NCBI RefSeq assembly: GCF_009730915.1
Contig: NC_052489.1
Location: 28,079,916 to 28,143,915, forward strand
DNA from: Dioscorea cayenensis subsp. rotundata
Lineage: Eukaryota; Streptophyta; Magnoliopsida; Dioscoreales; Dioscoreaceae
Length of the DNA stretch: 64,000 nt
Direction: 5' to 3'
Part shown: positions 1 through 11,700 of the stretch, piece by piece
Position numbering within the stretch: position 1 is the first letter of the stretch
Layout of the letters: each line of letters begins with the position of its first letter
The notes under the pieces: generated by a model
What the model was told of the DNA's origin: nothing
The model's database searches: none
The model's input: the letters and a program-made list of their open reading frames with translations, nothing else
Made by a program: the position numbers and the translations under genes

Positions 1-1062
1 ATGTGGTTTTTCTGTGCTGTTTGGATTGCAGAGATTGGTTTCCCTGGCATGCTTTTATTAGGTTCGCGCCTTCCAGTTTGAGCAATTTCATCTACATGGT
101 CAGACAACTGAGAACCAGTGACAGACGACAGATGAAGATGAAAACTTGTTGCCTGCTTAAAAGAGAAGATAATCTTTAGGATTGAAATGGAATGATATGG
201 GAAATGCAATTCAAACAAAGAACAGAGCAGAAAAATCTTAACAAAAGAAATTAAATCAAGGCAAATGAACAGCATGCCTGAAACACAAGAAACCTGAAAC
301 ACTGGCATTATTCAAGCACATGTAAGAATCTAACAAGTAAAGTAAAAAATAAGTTAATTGTTTAAACAATATTTATAATCTCATACATTTTCAGAAGAAG
401 TATTCCCTTCAGTTGAGTTGTCTTCACCAGACAAAAACAATCGGCAACCACTGGACACAACATCATTTCTAGAGTAGAGACAATCATCATGTTTTTCACA
501 ATTATTTTCTGGAGAGCAAACATAATTCTGTGAAAACAAACAACCAATAAGACAAGATCATTCCAAAAGTATACTATCAATTAAAATTTACACAACGCAC
601 CTTCCATGCCAGTGGAGACACAGTGTGATCGCCTTTGGGATAATCACCAAATGCCGGTAATTGGCGTGGCTGAAGCCAGAATGGAAGCCAAGCAGTATCC
701 TGAAATCCAACAAAAGCACAACAAACCTAATGAATTGAGCTTACTAATCACACTTATACAGCCAAAAGGGGAAAAAGAAAAAAAAGAAAAAATTCCTTCA
801 ATCTTTTGCCTTTCAGTAACCCAGTGATAGACCTTGAAAGGATTTCAATACAAGCAAAGATATTGATGAAAATAAAAAGAATAAAACCACAAAAGTCGGC
901 TAAGATTACTGGTGAAATAGAGGAGATTGATCCATGGATCAAAATCACAAGAAAATCCAAGAAGGAATACAATGGTGTGATGAGATTGATTTAGGAGGAA
1001 GAGAGAGAGGAAAGGAAGGCAACCTCTGAGAACTGAGGGGAGTGATAGACACAGTTGGCCAT
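1..1062 (-). CDS. Uncharacterised plant protein, N-terminal part (runs off the left edge)
   Basis: Partial gene; I do not recognise the family. Three consecutive exons share phase 0 with good splice sites: 601..699 (encodes a segment with AWLPFWLQPRQLPAFG), 387..527 and <1..152. A tentative first exon 1024..1062 starts at an ATG and would add 13 residues (MANCVYHSPQFSE), but its donor (GTTGCC) is weak. The visible part is about 143 residues, hydrophilic and Ser/Asn-rich, with no membrane segment and no domain I can name; the Trp/Pro-rich WLPFWLQP block is the most motif-like part. The exon 387..527 is Cys-rich (five Cys in 47 residues) without an obvious zinc-finger spacing. The 3' half lies outside the window. 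The in-phase chain of exons makes a real gene likely; function unknown. Confidence 0.6.
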
Positions 1063-1840
1063 GGCGATCCGCGGTGAGGCCGAGAAGCCACCATCAAAGC
1101 TTCTTTGCCGCCAAAAAAAGATGAGGGTTTCGTTTCGCGCCAAAAAAAATCCCCGGGAGTTTTAGGAGCGGGACGAGGGTAATAAACGCGATTTTTGATA
1201 AAATTTCAGAAATGCCATCCAGATAAAAGTTAATTTCAGTCCTTTTTACGTTAACTAATGCAATTTTTTCATTTGGCTGTTTACATCTTTATTTATTTAT
1301 TTATTTAAAAAAAATGAATAAACCCTAAATTTATTGCAATAAACAATCAAATAATACAAAATAAGACCAGCAAAAAAAATAAACCTTGAGGCATTCACCA
1401 GAAGTCAAAAATGAGACACTCAAGGAAAACAATAGACAAAACAAGAAAAGAACTGAAAAAGGAAAAAAAGAGGAAGCAAAAAGACCAATTACATCATTAT
1501 TTTTCACTTGAACACGATGAAACAATTTATTCTTTTTATATTTTAAATTTGTTTCCTATTACATGAAACATATAACTTTGATATATATATATATATATAT
1601 ATTTAAAAAACCATATAAATACAAAACTTGCTAAATTCTGAGTGCACTGGCACAAGTCCTATTGAGCATTAGTGATAACAAAATTTTTGAAGCACTTGTA
1701 GTCCAAATAAAATGCAGTATGTATACAAGAACGTAAATTGAATGTGAGCACTTCTGATCAACAAGAATTGTTGCTTCGGATAGAAAGAAGGGGTGACTGA
1801 ATAATAAGGAATATCAAGCTTGACGTATCTGCACAGGTTT
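1063..1840. other. Intergenic: 5' leader of the left gene and 3' UTR of the glycosyltransferase gene
   Basis: No coding exon is supported. The stretch near 1063-1180 is likely promoter and leader of the left minus-strand gene; 1600-1840 is probably the 3' UTR of the next minus-strand gene. A short (TA)n tract sits near 1580-1602. Confidence 0.5.
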
Positions 1841-4619
1841 CTACTTTCCATGGCAAACGACGGCGGTGCAAGACAAGTCCTCATCAATCAACCACATGTT
1901 CATGGCCTGTAAACTCCGCTGTATCAAGGCGATATCCAAGCTCAGGGGCCAGAAAACCCACTTCTTACTTGTTCCTGAATAAGCACCATCCACTGTATTG
2001 CTACTCAATTTTACGCCATGCATGTCGACATCCAACTGATGGATCCTCACATTAGCTTTGCCTTCAAGAGCTTTGGTGACAATCCATGCAAAATGCTTGT
2101 GCTCTGGGGGTGCCGAACTGCTAGAAATTAAAGAGATCCCAGCTTCACCCACCTTTGACACAAAATCAGCACCTAATATCCTTGATGAAGAGCTCTTCAG
2201 AAACAAAATTTCCACATTGTTTGCAGCCATGATGTCACAAGAAGGATCTGGAAGCTTGTAGAAAGAATCACTTACTGGAATTATGTTCCCATCAATCAAC
2301 CAAGCATTGTATCCAGACTCGGAAAGTTTGTGTAATATGCTGGCCTTAACCAGGATTTCCTTTATTACTCTTTTCTCAGATGATCGCGTCATCAAGCTTT
2401 GATCTCTAATGTTGCTAACAAACTGCTCTGAATCAATAACCAGGTAACCCCTCCTGGATAAATCAAGCAGAAATTCATAGTCATTCCCAACGAAAATGCT
2501 ATTCAGCACATCCAGCCTTTCGAGATGGCAAAGCAGGTTTCTAGCAATCTTTTCTGTAGTCCGGTACAAGCTTATAAGTGTGACTGTTGTCTGTTTCTGC
2601 ATAAATTCAAGAACAGATCCAAGTTCATCAAGGTTACGCACAATTCTCCCAGGATGCACTTCTCTGAAGCAGAAGTCATACCATTTCAACTTCCTCAATG
2701 GCTGCATTTCCCACAGTTTGAAGTTGAGGGAGCTCTCTTGTAGTAAGTTGGAATCAGGACCAGCTGATTTTCCATAGTTCACACCCGCATCCCTGTGAGA
2801 AACACTAAGAGCTCTTTCATTCAAAAAGTTGGTATAGATGTTGTAGTATCCCTTTGTATGTATGAACTTGATAAACCAAGGAGTCCATATTCTCTCACCC
2901 ATCTTTTTATACCATCCTGTTGTTACCTGCATATAGGAAAAAGATAAGAATAGTCTCTTATGGCCAGTTATCTCACTTAATCACAAAACTCGAGCAAATC
3001 CATTTATGCAAACCAACTGTGACTTTCATTTTAGAATCATTAGAGAATCAGGAAATGTTTTCAAAGATATAGATTACCATGCCTTGCAGTATTGGCTTGA
3101 GTCCTTTAGCTTTGTGAATGTCATACCACAAACGAAATTCTTTCCATGGTTTTGGAAAGAGAAGCTGACCCCAGGTGCCAACAATCTGGTATAAGAAAAG
3201 ATGTGCATCACCGTCCACCTTTAGTTTGTTTCCATGTTTTCCTGATAGCATTAACAAGCTAAATAAAATAAATCTCAAAAAGAAAGAACAAACCCTACAA
3301 ATTTATTTTAATAAAGGGAGCAAGTGTCAATAGCTAAATCTATCTATCCTCTACAATCTGACAAATATGTATCAAATAGCAGCCAGTACATATACAAGTT
3401 GCACAAGCATTTGTGAAGTTGACCGAAAGATTTCTCCCACAGAGAAGAGACTCTAATTTTGTAGAAAATAAATTCACAGATTAGTTTAATCAACAAAACA
3501 GCAACTCTTTCTCTGTTATGAATAAAAGCATAGAAAAGATTCTAAGCAGAAAACCATGCTATAACTAAGTTCTAAGTTTTGGAAGAATTAAAGCTAGTAA
3601 AGCACTAAAAATATTATGATTATACACCTCTTAAAAACATTAAAATGGTCAACAATTCCATTCTGACAAACGGCACTTACATCCAATTAATCAACTTACA
3701 ATGTCAAATTCTCTTTCCAAGTAATCACGACATCACAACACAGGTGAAACTCGATGAGAAAAAGATACCTCTATGAATAATTCAGATAACAATCACAACA
3801 GATAGCAGCAAACAAGCAGGAAAATCAAAGAAAACCTATGTATTGATGAAAGTTAAAAGATTTACCTACCCTATCATGCATGCATGAGAATGTAGCTTCA
3901 GTTTAAGTATTTAGGACATCAAAAGTAAAAGATCAACTCACACTAAATTATCCCTCAAAATGGTAAACAAAGAGGAAAATAAATGAAATTGACCAAAAAA
4001 AAAGGCAGAAGTGAAATAGATAAGCGATCTCACCGGCAACAAACCTCGGTCGCTGCAAGGAAGCACCATAGATCAAAGGGCTATAGTTCGATTTATCATA
4101 GTAATACCTCAAGATCAAACCTTTCAAGAACTTATAGTACAATGGCGACACCTCGAGGTCATCCTCCACAACAAACGCAAACTCATCATCGGATGCCGGC
4201 CACCAGGCCTCCAGCCACTGCGCCTGTAGCCCTGCATTTCCCGTCCGGTAATGCACGAATTTCTCCCCGTGGCGCCACCCGAACCCATCAATGAACTCCA
4301 AAATCCGGTGAGACTCCTCCAAGTTCCGCTCCACAAGACCGGACGCATTCACGGGGAGGTGATCAACGAAGATGTGGAGATCAGCGCGGTCGCCGGAGTA
4401 GTCAGCGGCGGCGAGGGAGTGGAGGCACCGGCGGAGGGAAGCAAGCCGGTCAAAAGTGAGGAGCTTGATAGTGAAGGAGAAGTTAGGGATGGAATTGGTG
4501 CTAGGGTTCGGAAGCGTGTGGAGTTGAGTGGAGGATAGGTGGCGAGAGGAACAGAGGAGAAGGATGGCGGAGGAGAGGGCAAAGATGAGGAGGAGAAGGG
4601 ATCTCCTCCTGGGATGCAT
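1841..4619 (-). CDS. Glycosyltransferase family 2-like type II membrane protein (At5g60700 type)
   Basis: Exons 4034..4619, 3078..3241 and 1841..2926 join in phase to 611 residues. The N-terminus is short and basic (MHPRRR) followed by a hydrophobic anchor at about residues 7-23, typical of a Golgi type II protein. The catalytic-like region begins near residue 50 (FTIKLLTFDRLASLRRCL), a nucleotide-sugar transferase start with the usual TxxRxxxL pattern, and an acidic EDDLEVSP motif at 152-159 is in the place of the metal-binding DxD. The middle exon (GKHGNKLKV...WGQLLFPKPW) and the long C-terminal region, with IWTPWFIKF, match the Arabidopsis At5g60700 family from memory. Donor sugar and acceptor are unknown. 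The gene is the second of a same-strand series. The first exon is GC-rich relative to the rest. Confidence 0.85.
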
Positions 4620-5069
4620 CTGGGGTTAGGGTTAGGGTATGTTGTTCATGAAGCTTAGATCTAGGGTTTCATCAGAGCAAGGTCGATGGCGTCGGAATGG
4701 CGGGGAATGAGATCAGGGACGGTGCTCGTATCATACCTATAACTACTACTCTTATTAATAATAGTTTTTTTTTTTTTAAAATTTTTACATATATATATAT
4801 ATATATATCACCTAGGGGAAAAATATTCATTTTGTTAGCTCAAAATATAGGGAAAAAAAACAACAACAACAACAATTAAATCTACTCAGATTCACGCTGA
4901 ATGAAAGTATGGTTAACCACTAAATAATAAAAATTAGATGCTACATTGTTATCAACTATTTGTAGGATTTTTTCTTACTTTCCAAAAGCTTGAACAAGAA
5001 CAAAGTGAGAGTTCAAGCAGTGTGACTGATTATTCAAAGAGCAGAAATTAAGACAAACCATAACAATGC
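4620..5069. other. Intergenic: glycosyltransferase leader/promoter and gamma-CA 3' UTR
   Basis: No coding signal. A poly-T run and a (TA)n tract lie at 4765-4808 and a short (CAA)n at 4860-4875. The distal part is probably the 3' UTR of the gamma carbonic anhydrase gene. Confidence 0.5.
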
Positions 5070-8000
5070 TCATTGGGAGAGTTTCGGTGATTTGCGAGGA
5101 AGGACATTGTCGGGAAGAATTAGTTCAGGAGGGACTTCACGAATGACACCAAGCATTGAATCATACTCCTCGTCACGTCGAGCAAACTTTTTTCGCAATG
5201 CTTTCTCTAGCTCGATCTCTTCAAATGTCTTTGCATTCTCTATGGCATGCACCTGAGCCAGATTAGAGTAGTTGGTGGCTGATTCAGTAATGAAGGCAAT
5301 CTCTTCCTGTGTAAGCTTCCTCAGAAATTTTGCCGGATTACCTCCCCATACCTATCATATAATTTTTTAACTTCATTAAAACCAGTGACATTGGACTGTC
5401 TAATTTATACATTTTTTGCGCTTGATTGCAATTTAACTTTCAGAACTATAAATGAAAGTTATCTATTAAAAAAAAAGGTACTGAACAAACCTCTCCAGCT
5501 GGGATCCTGGTATTTTGCCTTACAAGGGCTCCAGCAGCAACCATTCCATTCTTTTCAACAATAACACCATCCAGTAAGATTGCTCCCATGCCAACAAAGG
5601 CTTCATCCTCAACAGTACATCCATGTAAGACTGCACTGTGACCTGAAATCGATAAGAAAGGCTGAAGCTTGATATGACAGAGTGAACCAAGTTTTTATAT
5701 AAGAATAGCAAGCCAGAAAAGGATGCTGTAAATGCATATTTCTGAGGAATAAAATAATTCATAAATTCCCTTGGTTTTTCAGAATAAACCTTGAGTTAAT
5801 TAACACTATCTTGCAATCTGGCAAATTTGAATATTGCTTCATATATGATCATGCGAGAACTGGGCCATCAGCTTACTACTTACCTACAGTAACATTATCC
5901 CCAATGATGGTTGGTAAAACTTTTCCGCTTAAATTAGATTTTGCCACATGCACAAGAGAGTTATCTTGTATATTTGTTCTAGAACCAACTCTTATACTGT
6001 TCACATCACCTGGCCAGAAAAGAATTCAAACAGTCAAACAAGAATCAGCAGACGTTCATCTGTTACCAAGAAAAATGAACTGAACTTGATTGAAATAGCC
6101 ACAAGATGTTAAGGAGAACAGTTTCAGTAACAATAGCTAAGAGGACAACGAATGCAAGTTGTATCACATAATGAACATAAAATTTTACTACAATTCCACT
6201 ATGCTCAATTCAAATATAGTCCTCCATCCCTCAACATCACATAGTTACACTTACAGAGCACAATAATGTCCTATTCATTCAACTAAAAGGCAAAGATATT
6301 CAGATAAAGAGTCCAGCATATATTACAAGCAAGTGACTATGTCCACTAAAGCACATAAGAAAACCATGGAAACTTATTATGCGGCTCATTAAGTTCATTT
6401 CTGATTCTTCTGCAAATTTACATCCAAAGTTACAGACCTTCCTAAATCCATTAAACTTTCAGGTACAAACCAATCTAGATAATAAAAGCAGCAAGGCAAA
6501 CATACATAAGCAACAACTAGGCACTGAGAACTGAGTAGTATAATCCACAAGTTACAACATTATAACCGTCACTGAATCATGTGTAACTGAGCATACCTCT
6601 CAAAACACACCCATACCAAATTGAGGATCCTTGTCCCACTTGTACATCACCAATAACAGATGCACTTGGAGCCACAAAAGCATCCTTGTCAACATTGGGA
6701 ACTTTGTCAAATATATTCATGAGTGTACGGTGCCTTGACACTGAAAACAAGAATATAAATCTTAATAATACATATATATAATTCAGTAAAACTACTTACA
6801 GAAATTAAAAAGTAAAAACAAAGCAATTTAAAGAGCGAATTCACTTAATTGTGACAAGGGTTGAATTTTTGCCAAATAACAACATATTGTTAAACTAGAA
6901 AGTGGTTCTGTGAAAAGTGCTACCTTATTATCTAGTAACAGGAAGCAATGTTCCAGGATTTTAGAACACACTGGTTAAACGGTGCTATATAATGGGCAAA
7001 TTTCAAGCTATTAGTCTATGGCCATCGAAAATCATGCATCAATCATACTTTATTCAATCTGTTATCATTGAAAACATAGTGTTAATTTTATCCTCACGGA
7101 ACAAACCATTTCAAATAATGCTCTTCAGAATGCAGAGTAAGATAACACCATGCCAGATGAACAGCAAACACATCATACACAAAAGTGGGTTCAAGTAGGG
7201 AGAAAAACTCAGTAGACACAAATCTCACTCACTAATCGTAAAGTATGTGGAACTGTAATGTTCAAGGAAAGACAAACACCAGCTTAAACAAGCTTCCCCC
7301 ACTGCTCCAAGCATGACAACTATGCTAAACACCTAAATACATAATATACCACTGTCTCAAAATAGAATTCCTGCAGAAAAAGGACTTTTCAGAGTGTAAG
7401 TTTACAGTTGGTCAATATATATATATATATATTGCCAAGATGAACGGCTAAACCGCTAAAAAAGACAGGGACGCATACAAACCTCAGCGGAGCAAGTGGA
7501 GGCAGGGCCCACGCACACATGGGCGCTGGGACCGCCCGCACACAACCACTACTCAAACTCTCACCACTTGTGAAGAGTTCTACCAATAGACCACTTGTTC
7601 GTTGGTTATATGTATATATATATGACTGCTAATCTTTGCACTATAGAGCATCAATTTTAAGCAGCTAACCATAATTTCCATGGAAAAATACCGAACTTGA
7701 TACTGTTGATACTAGAAAGCTCCCAGGACTCACTCATCACAAAGCACAACCAAATTAACATAAGAGAGGTTCATGATCCATCACAGTATAGCAACATCAA
7801 CAAGTACTATAATGCCAAAAAGAATTTTTTTAGACAACTACCAACATCTCCCTCAAAACAAGAAAGCAACACTAGTAAAGCAGCAGTAGAAAGAATCAAC
7901 ATGATTAAATTAAGCTTGTCCCCCCAAAATTAGGGCAATGAACTATGATAAAAAAGAGTAAAGAGAAAAGCTCACGCTGCTCCTTAAAGTAGTAGTTGCC

Positions 8001-8090
8001 TTGAAGACGGGATCCAAGGCGATCAATCGCCTGGCCAGTCTCTCTGATCCAGAATCCCACAGTATAGATTACTTTCCCCAGTGTCCCCAT
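5070..8090 (-). CDS. GAMMACA1: Gamma carbonic anhydrase, mitochondrial complex I subunit
   Basis: Exons 7976..8090, 6597..6740, 5884..6009, 5491..5642 and 5070..5351 give 272 residues, the normal length for plant gamma-CA1/2. The N-terminus MGTLGKVIYTVGFWIRETGQ is the family signature. The left-handed beta-helix of hexapeptide repeats spans about residues 58-190. The three zinc-ligand histidines are present at H107 (LVHVAK), H130 and H135 (GHSAVLHG), so this is a potentially active gamma-CA rather than a gamma-CA-like subunit. The C-terminal tail (DEEYDSMLGVIREVPPEL) is also diagnostic. Known role: trimers form the matrix-facing carbonic anhydrase domain of plant complex I and are needed for its assembly. 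The assignment to paralogue 1 rather than 2 is uncertain: the N-terminus is closer to Arabidopsis 1, parts of the C-terminus to 2. Confidence 0.95.
7432..7610 (-). repeat. Candidate tRNA-derived SINE in gamma-CA intron 1
   Basis: Reading the minus strand from about 7600, a box A-like TGGTCTATTGG is followed about 33 bases later by a box B-like GAGTTTGAGTA, the internal RNA polymerase III promoter layout of plant SINEs. The body is GC-richer than the surrounding intron, and both sides are flanked by (TA)n, which could hide the target duplication. The ends are approximate. Confidence 0.45.
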
Positions 8091-8776
8091 TAGCGCCGGC
8101 GAAGATCAGTGTTTCTCGAACGGAGGAGGACGAGGAGGAGGTACCGAAGCGTGGATACGGAGGTGCAAATTTGAAGGTCCGTCATGAGTAAATTACAGTT
8201 TTACCCTTACACACTCCTTAAATCAGCCAATTATTTTTTTATAAAATTAATAAACTTATTTTAAAAAAAAGATGATATCAGTCATTTAATTTTGGTTTTT
8301 TTTCTTTTTCACGATAACATAAAAATTCATATTTAGTGACAATTACCTTATGACGAAATGCCAATGAAAAAAATATTTACAGAACTATGTTTTGCATGGG
8401 GATATATTAATAACTAAGCATTTTCACAAGGGTATGAAAAGCAATTTTCTCAACCAGGATAAAATACTGAATAAAAAATAACACACCAAGGACCTCGTCT
8501 TTAAATTAAAATGAAATTTTTGATCATTTTCCATCAGTAGAGAGCACACAGCTTGCAAATCAACACATTCAAGAAAAGAAAAGAGTGCTCCATCCTTTCA
8601 ATACTTATAAAACAAAACATCTTCAAACAAATACAAATATAATTGGACAGGTAACGAAAGAAAGGAATAAATCAAATTTCAGCACTGCTATAAGAAATGC
8701 CATGACCCATGGTTCTCCCTGGTTTCAAGTTTCTTAACCATCTATGTACACAATGTGGAGAAAGTTGGACTGCAGT
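8091..8776. other. Intergenic: gamma-CA leader/promoter and PTEN2 3' UTR
   Basis: No coding exon seen. The GC-richer 8090-8180 segment is likely the gamma-CA leader; 8500-8776 is probably PTEN2 3' UTR. Confidence 0.5.
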
Positions 8777-11700
8777 TTATTCACTTTCATAATCATCTTC
8801 ATCCCCAAAGGAGAAAACAGAAGCATCTGCAGCTATTGCTTTGAACTCACTCATTTCATTAGGTTTCAACTTTGGGGACTCTAATGTTGTGGGGCTCTTG
8901 ACATTTCTTTCATTTTTCAGCTCATCAGTCTTGCTTGCCTGTGTACCGCTTTCGCTTTTAAGATAAACTTGCTTTACTCCCTGCGCTATATTTGATGTTT
9001 CCTCTTGCATAGTTTTGGCTTCAGATTTCTGGCTGGTGTTGGCAGGTCCAGCAGCACTACTGGCCCCCTGAGAACGGCGTCCCTTTGAAGACCCAGACTC
9101 CTCCGCCTCACTGTCGGAGAAGACATCATCCTTATCCTGGTTCACTGAGTTCTTGCTTGGGTCGGGAGATGGTGCAGTGCTCTCCACTTGAGCAGTTTCA
9201 GTGGAGCTCCCATCAGATTCCTTTTGGGCGGCAGCAGTACGCCTTGGAGGTTGAGTACCATCATAATCTACCAGGACGACCTCGACTTGGAATCCTGGTG
9301 ATGGTAATTTCCTCTGTAGGAAAAATTTTTATCTTTCTGTGAATTTCAAGAGATCAACATGAGGTAGTCCAGAATGAAACACAGGAAGACACACTGACGG
9401 GCATTACCATCATGAATAAATGTTTGTTATGGAAGTTACATATGAATAAGTGAGAACAGAAGCAATAAGAATTGATTTGTGACAAACAGAAGTTCCTTTG
9501 CTTTATATTAATTCACGATGTAAAAAGGTTCTGTTTCTCTTCACTTCTTATTTTTAAAATTTTTTTTTCTATTTTTTATTTTGTTTTGGCAAGTTTCAGA
9601 TATATGGTGCTCAGTTACTATCTAGAACATAATAAACACTACTGGTTAAGGTGTATAACTTCATCTACTTGGCCAGCTCAGCAATAATATGCATACCTTG
9701 TCAAAACCATCAAGGTCAGACGTAGTTAAGATTTTCCTGTTTTCCATCATTGTTGTATTCAACCAACTGAAACAGGAAAAGAAAAAAGATTAAGATAATT
9801 GTAAGTCACAGACCAAAGGCCAACATGAAATCGCTCAAATTACATTGGAAAGGTAATAGAAAACACTCTTGATTAGTATAGACCATCAATCTTACATCAA
9901 CAATATACTCCATAAATTGCCAAAGTAGACTCAGCAGATGAAAGACAACAAAATTTGATATTAAAAAATGTTCATAATTCAGATGTAAAATATATAACTT
10001 ATCACCATTATCCCATCATACGAGACAATATAAGCATTTCCATTAAGACGATATTCTGTAGCTGCAATTTCATATGTTGGGCATACAACCAAGTTGTCAT
10101 CTACACAGATGTCCCTTACATCAACATTCCTAGAATTTAGCTGTACACACATTGTCTGATTGTTTACCAAGAATGGGCAACTTAGCTGGTAATGCATTGC
10201 ATCTTAGGCTTCAGGAATGGCCAAAAGTATAGTATTAACTTTGGCATACAAATTGTTTGTTTTGTCACCTCAGGTCCTTAACCTTCAAGGCCTAGGTCAC
10301 CAGAGACCTCCCTTGCCCATGGCACCCAGCTACAAACGCTGGTTGGTATGATAAGTTGCATAAAACTCTAATTATTACACCAACTTATATGCAAGCTTAA
10401 AAAGTGATAGCACAAACTAAAAACAAATTATGACCAAAACTCAGTAGGTTTATTCAACTGGAAAGTAAAATCAGAATTTTATGGACAGGTGAAGCATAAC
10501 ATATGAAGTAGGTCACAAGAAAACAAATTTCATGGAAAAGACCAATAAACAACAAAACAGAAACTGGATGTAATCCCCACCAGTAGAAATCTCCTTGACG
10601 ATCATGAAAATGAATCTTGAAGTCACCAGACAACTCTGTCAGACCTGGTTCCCCAGGCAAAGCAAAAACCATGATTCCCTTCCTTGGTGCAGTGAACCAG
10701 AAATCTTCAGGCTGCAAAGTAATTTAGCAGAAGGGAACATGCAAAAAAGTTAATTCTAGAATAGTTAACACTTGTTAAACATACGAACAGATTTCAACAT
10801 TTATCTCACGCCTTAATACAATGTCCTATCATAATCACAGCACACTGCATCTATGTCATGAAAGCACTTCCAACTATTCTCACATATTCTTAAACATGAG
10901 ATGATGGGTTTGGATCTACCTAACAGGGTACAACAGAATCCTTAGGAAGAACGTTTGGTATGTGACTTGAGCAAGTTATATAAGCACGGTTCAAACTTAT
11001 AGTGTTTTACATGCTTAAGAAAATTACAAATCAGCTATATTCAGTGACCATATGCCAGCTCATGCAAAAGAATCCATGCAGAAAATGAACTGACAAAATA
11101 GGCAGTCCCGGAACTAAAACATTCATTAGACAACACTGGTCATGCAGTTGAGAAAAATCAATCATGTCAAACATAAATCTTATCCAAAGGTGATTCAAAC
11201 TAGTAAAAGTAAAGTGGGCACATAAAATACCATGCACCTCAGTCTTAACTGAGCAGCTTGCAGCTATGGCAATGCAATAACTAAGACTAGAACAATATAC
11301 TTATTACATTTAGAAGAAAGATACAGTGAAGGTTCAAATATACCAGAAGATCCTTGGTTCGCGGATGCTTTTTTGTTGAGAAGAGGACCCCTGTCACACA
11401 CACACACATATAAAAAAAGGGTACATAAATTAATTCGTTTAAAATTGGAGAAAGTCGGGAATATACAAGAATCAATAATAGTGGCAGACACAAGCAATAA
11501 CACAATTGCTCCAAGAAGTTCCAGTGGGAGCATAAATGTGAGGCAATAAATTGAGAACATAAAAACAATAAGTTAATGTTACCACTGTGATCGGAAACAG
11601 TGATTGAAGGTCTGATCCAATATGGACATCTGTGAAGACGGAAGCCCCTAAGCATGCATCTGTGAAAATTCATTAACAAAGAATCCTTTTAAAATTTTAA

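Noticed and set aside
9979-10197. 72-codon minus-strand frame within the PTEN2 intron between exons 10 and 11
   Set aside because: No fit to PTEN and the flanking exons join directly in phase (TAC TG / T TGG) to the conserved CWLNTTM; inserting it is not needed.
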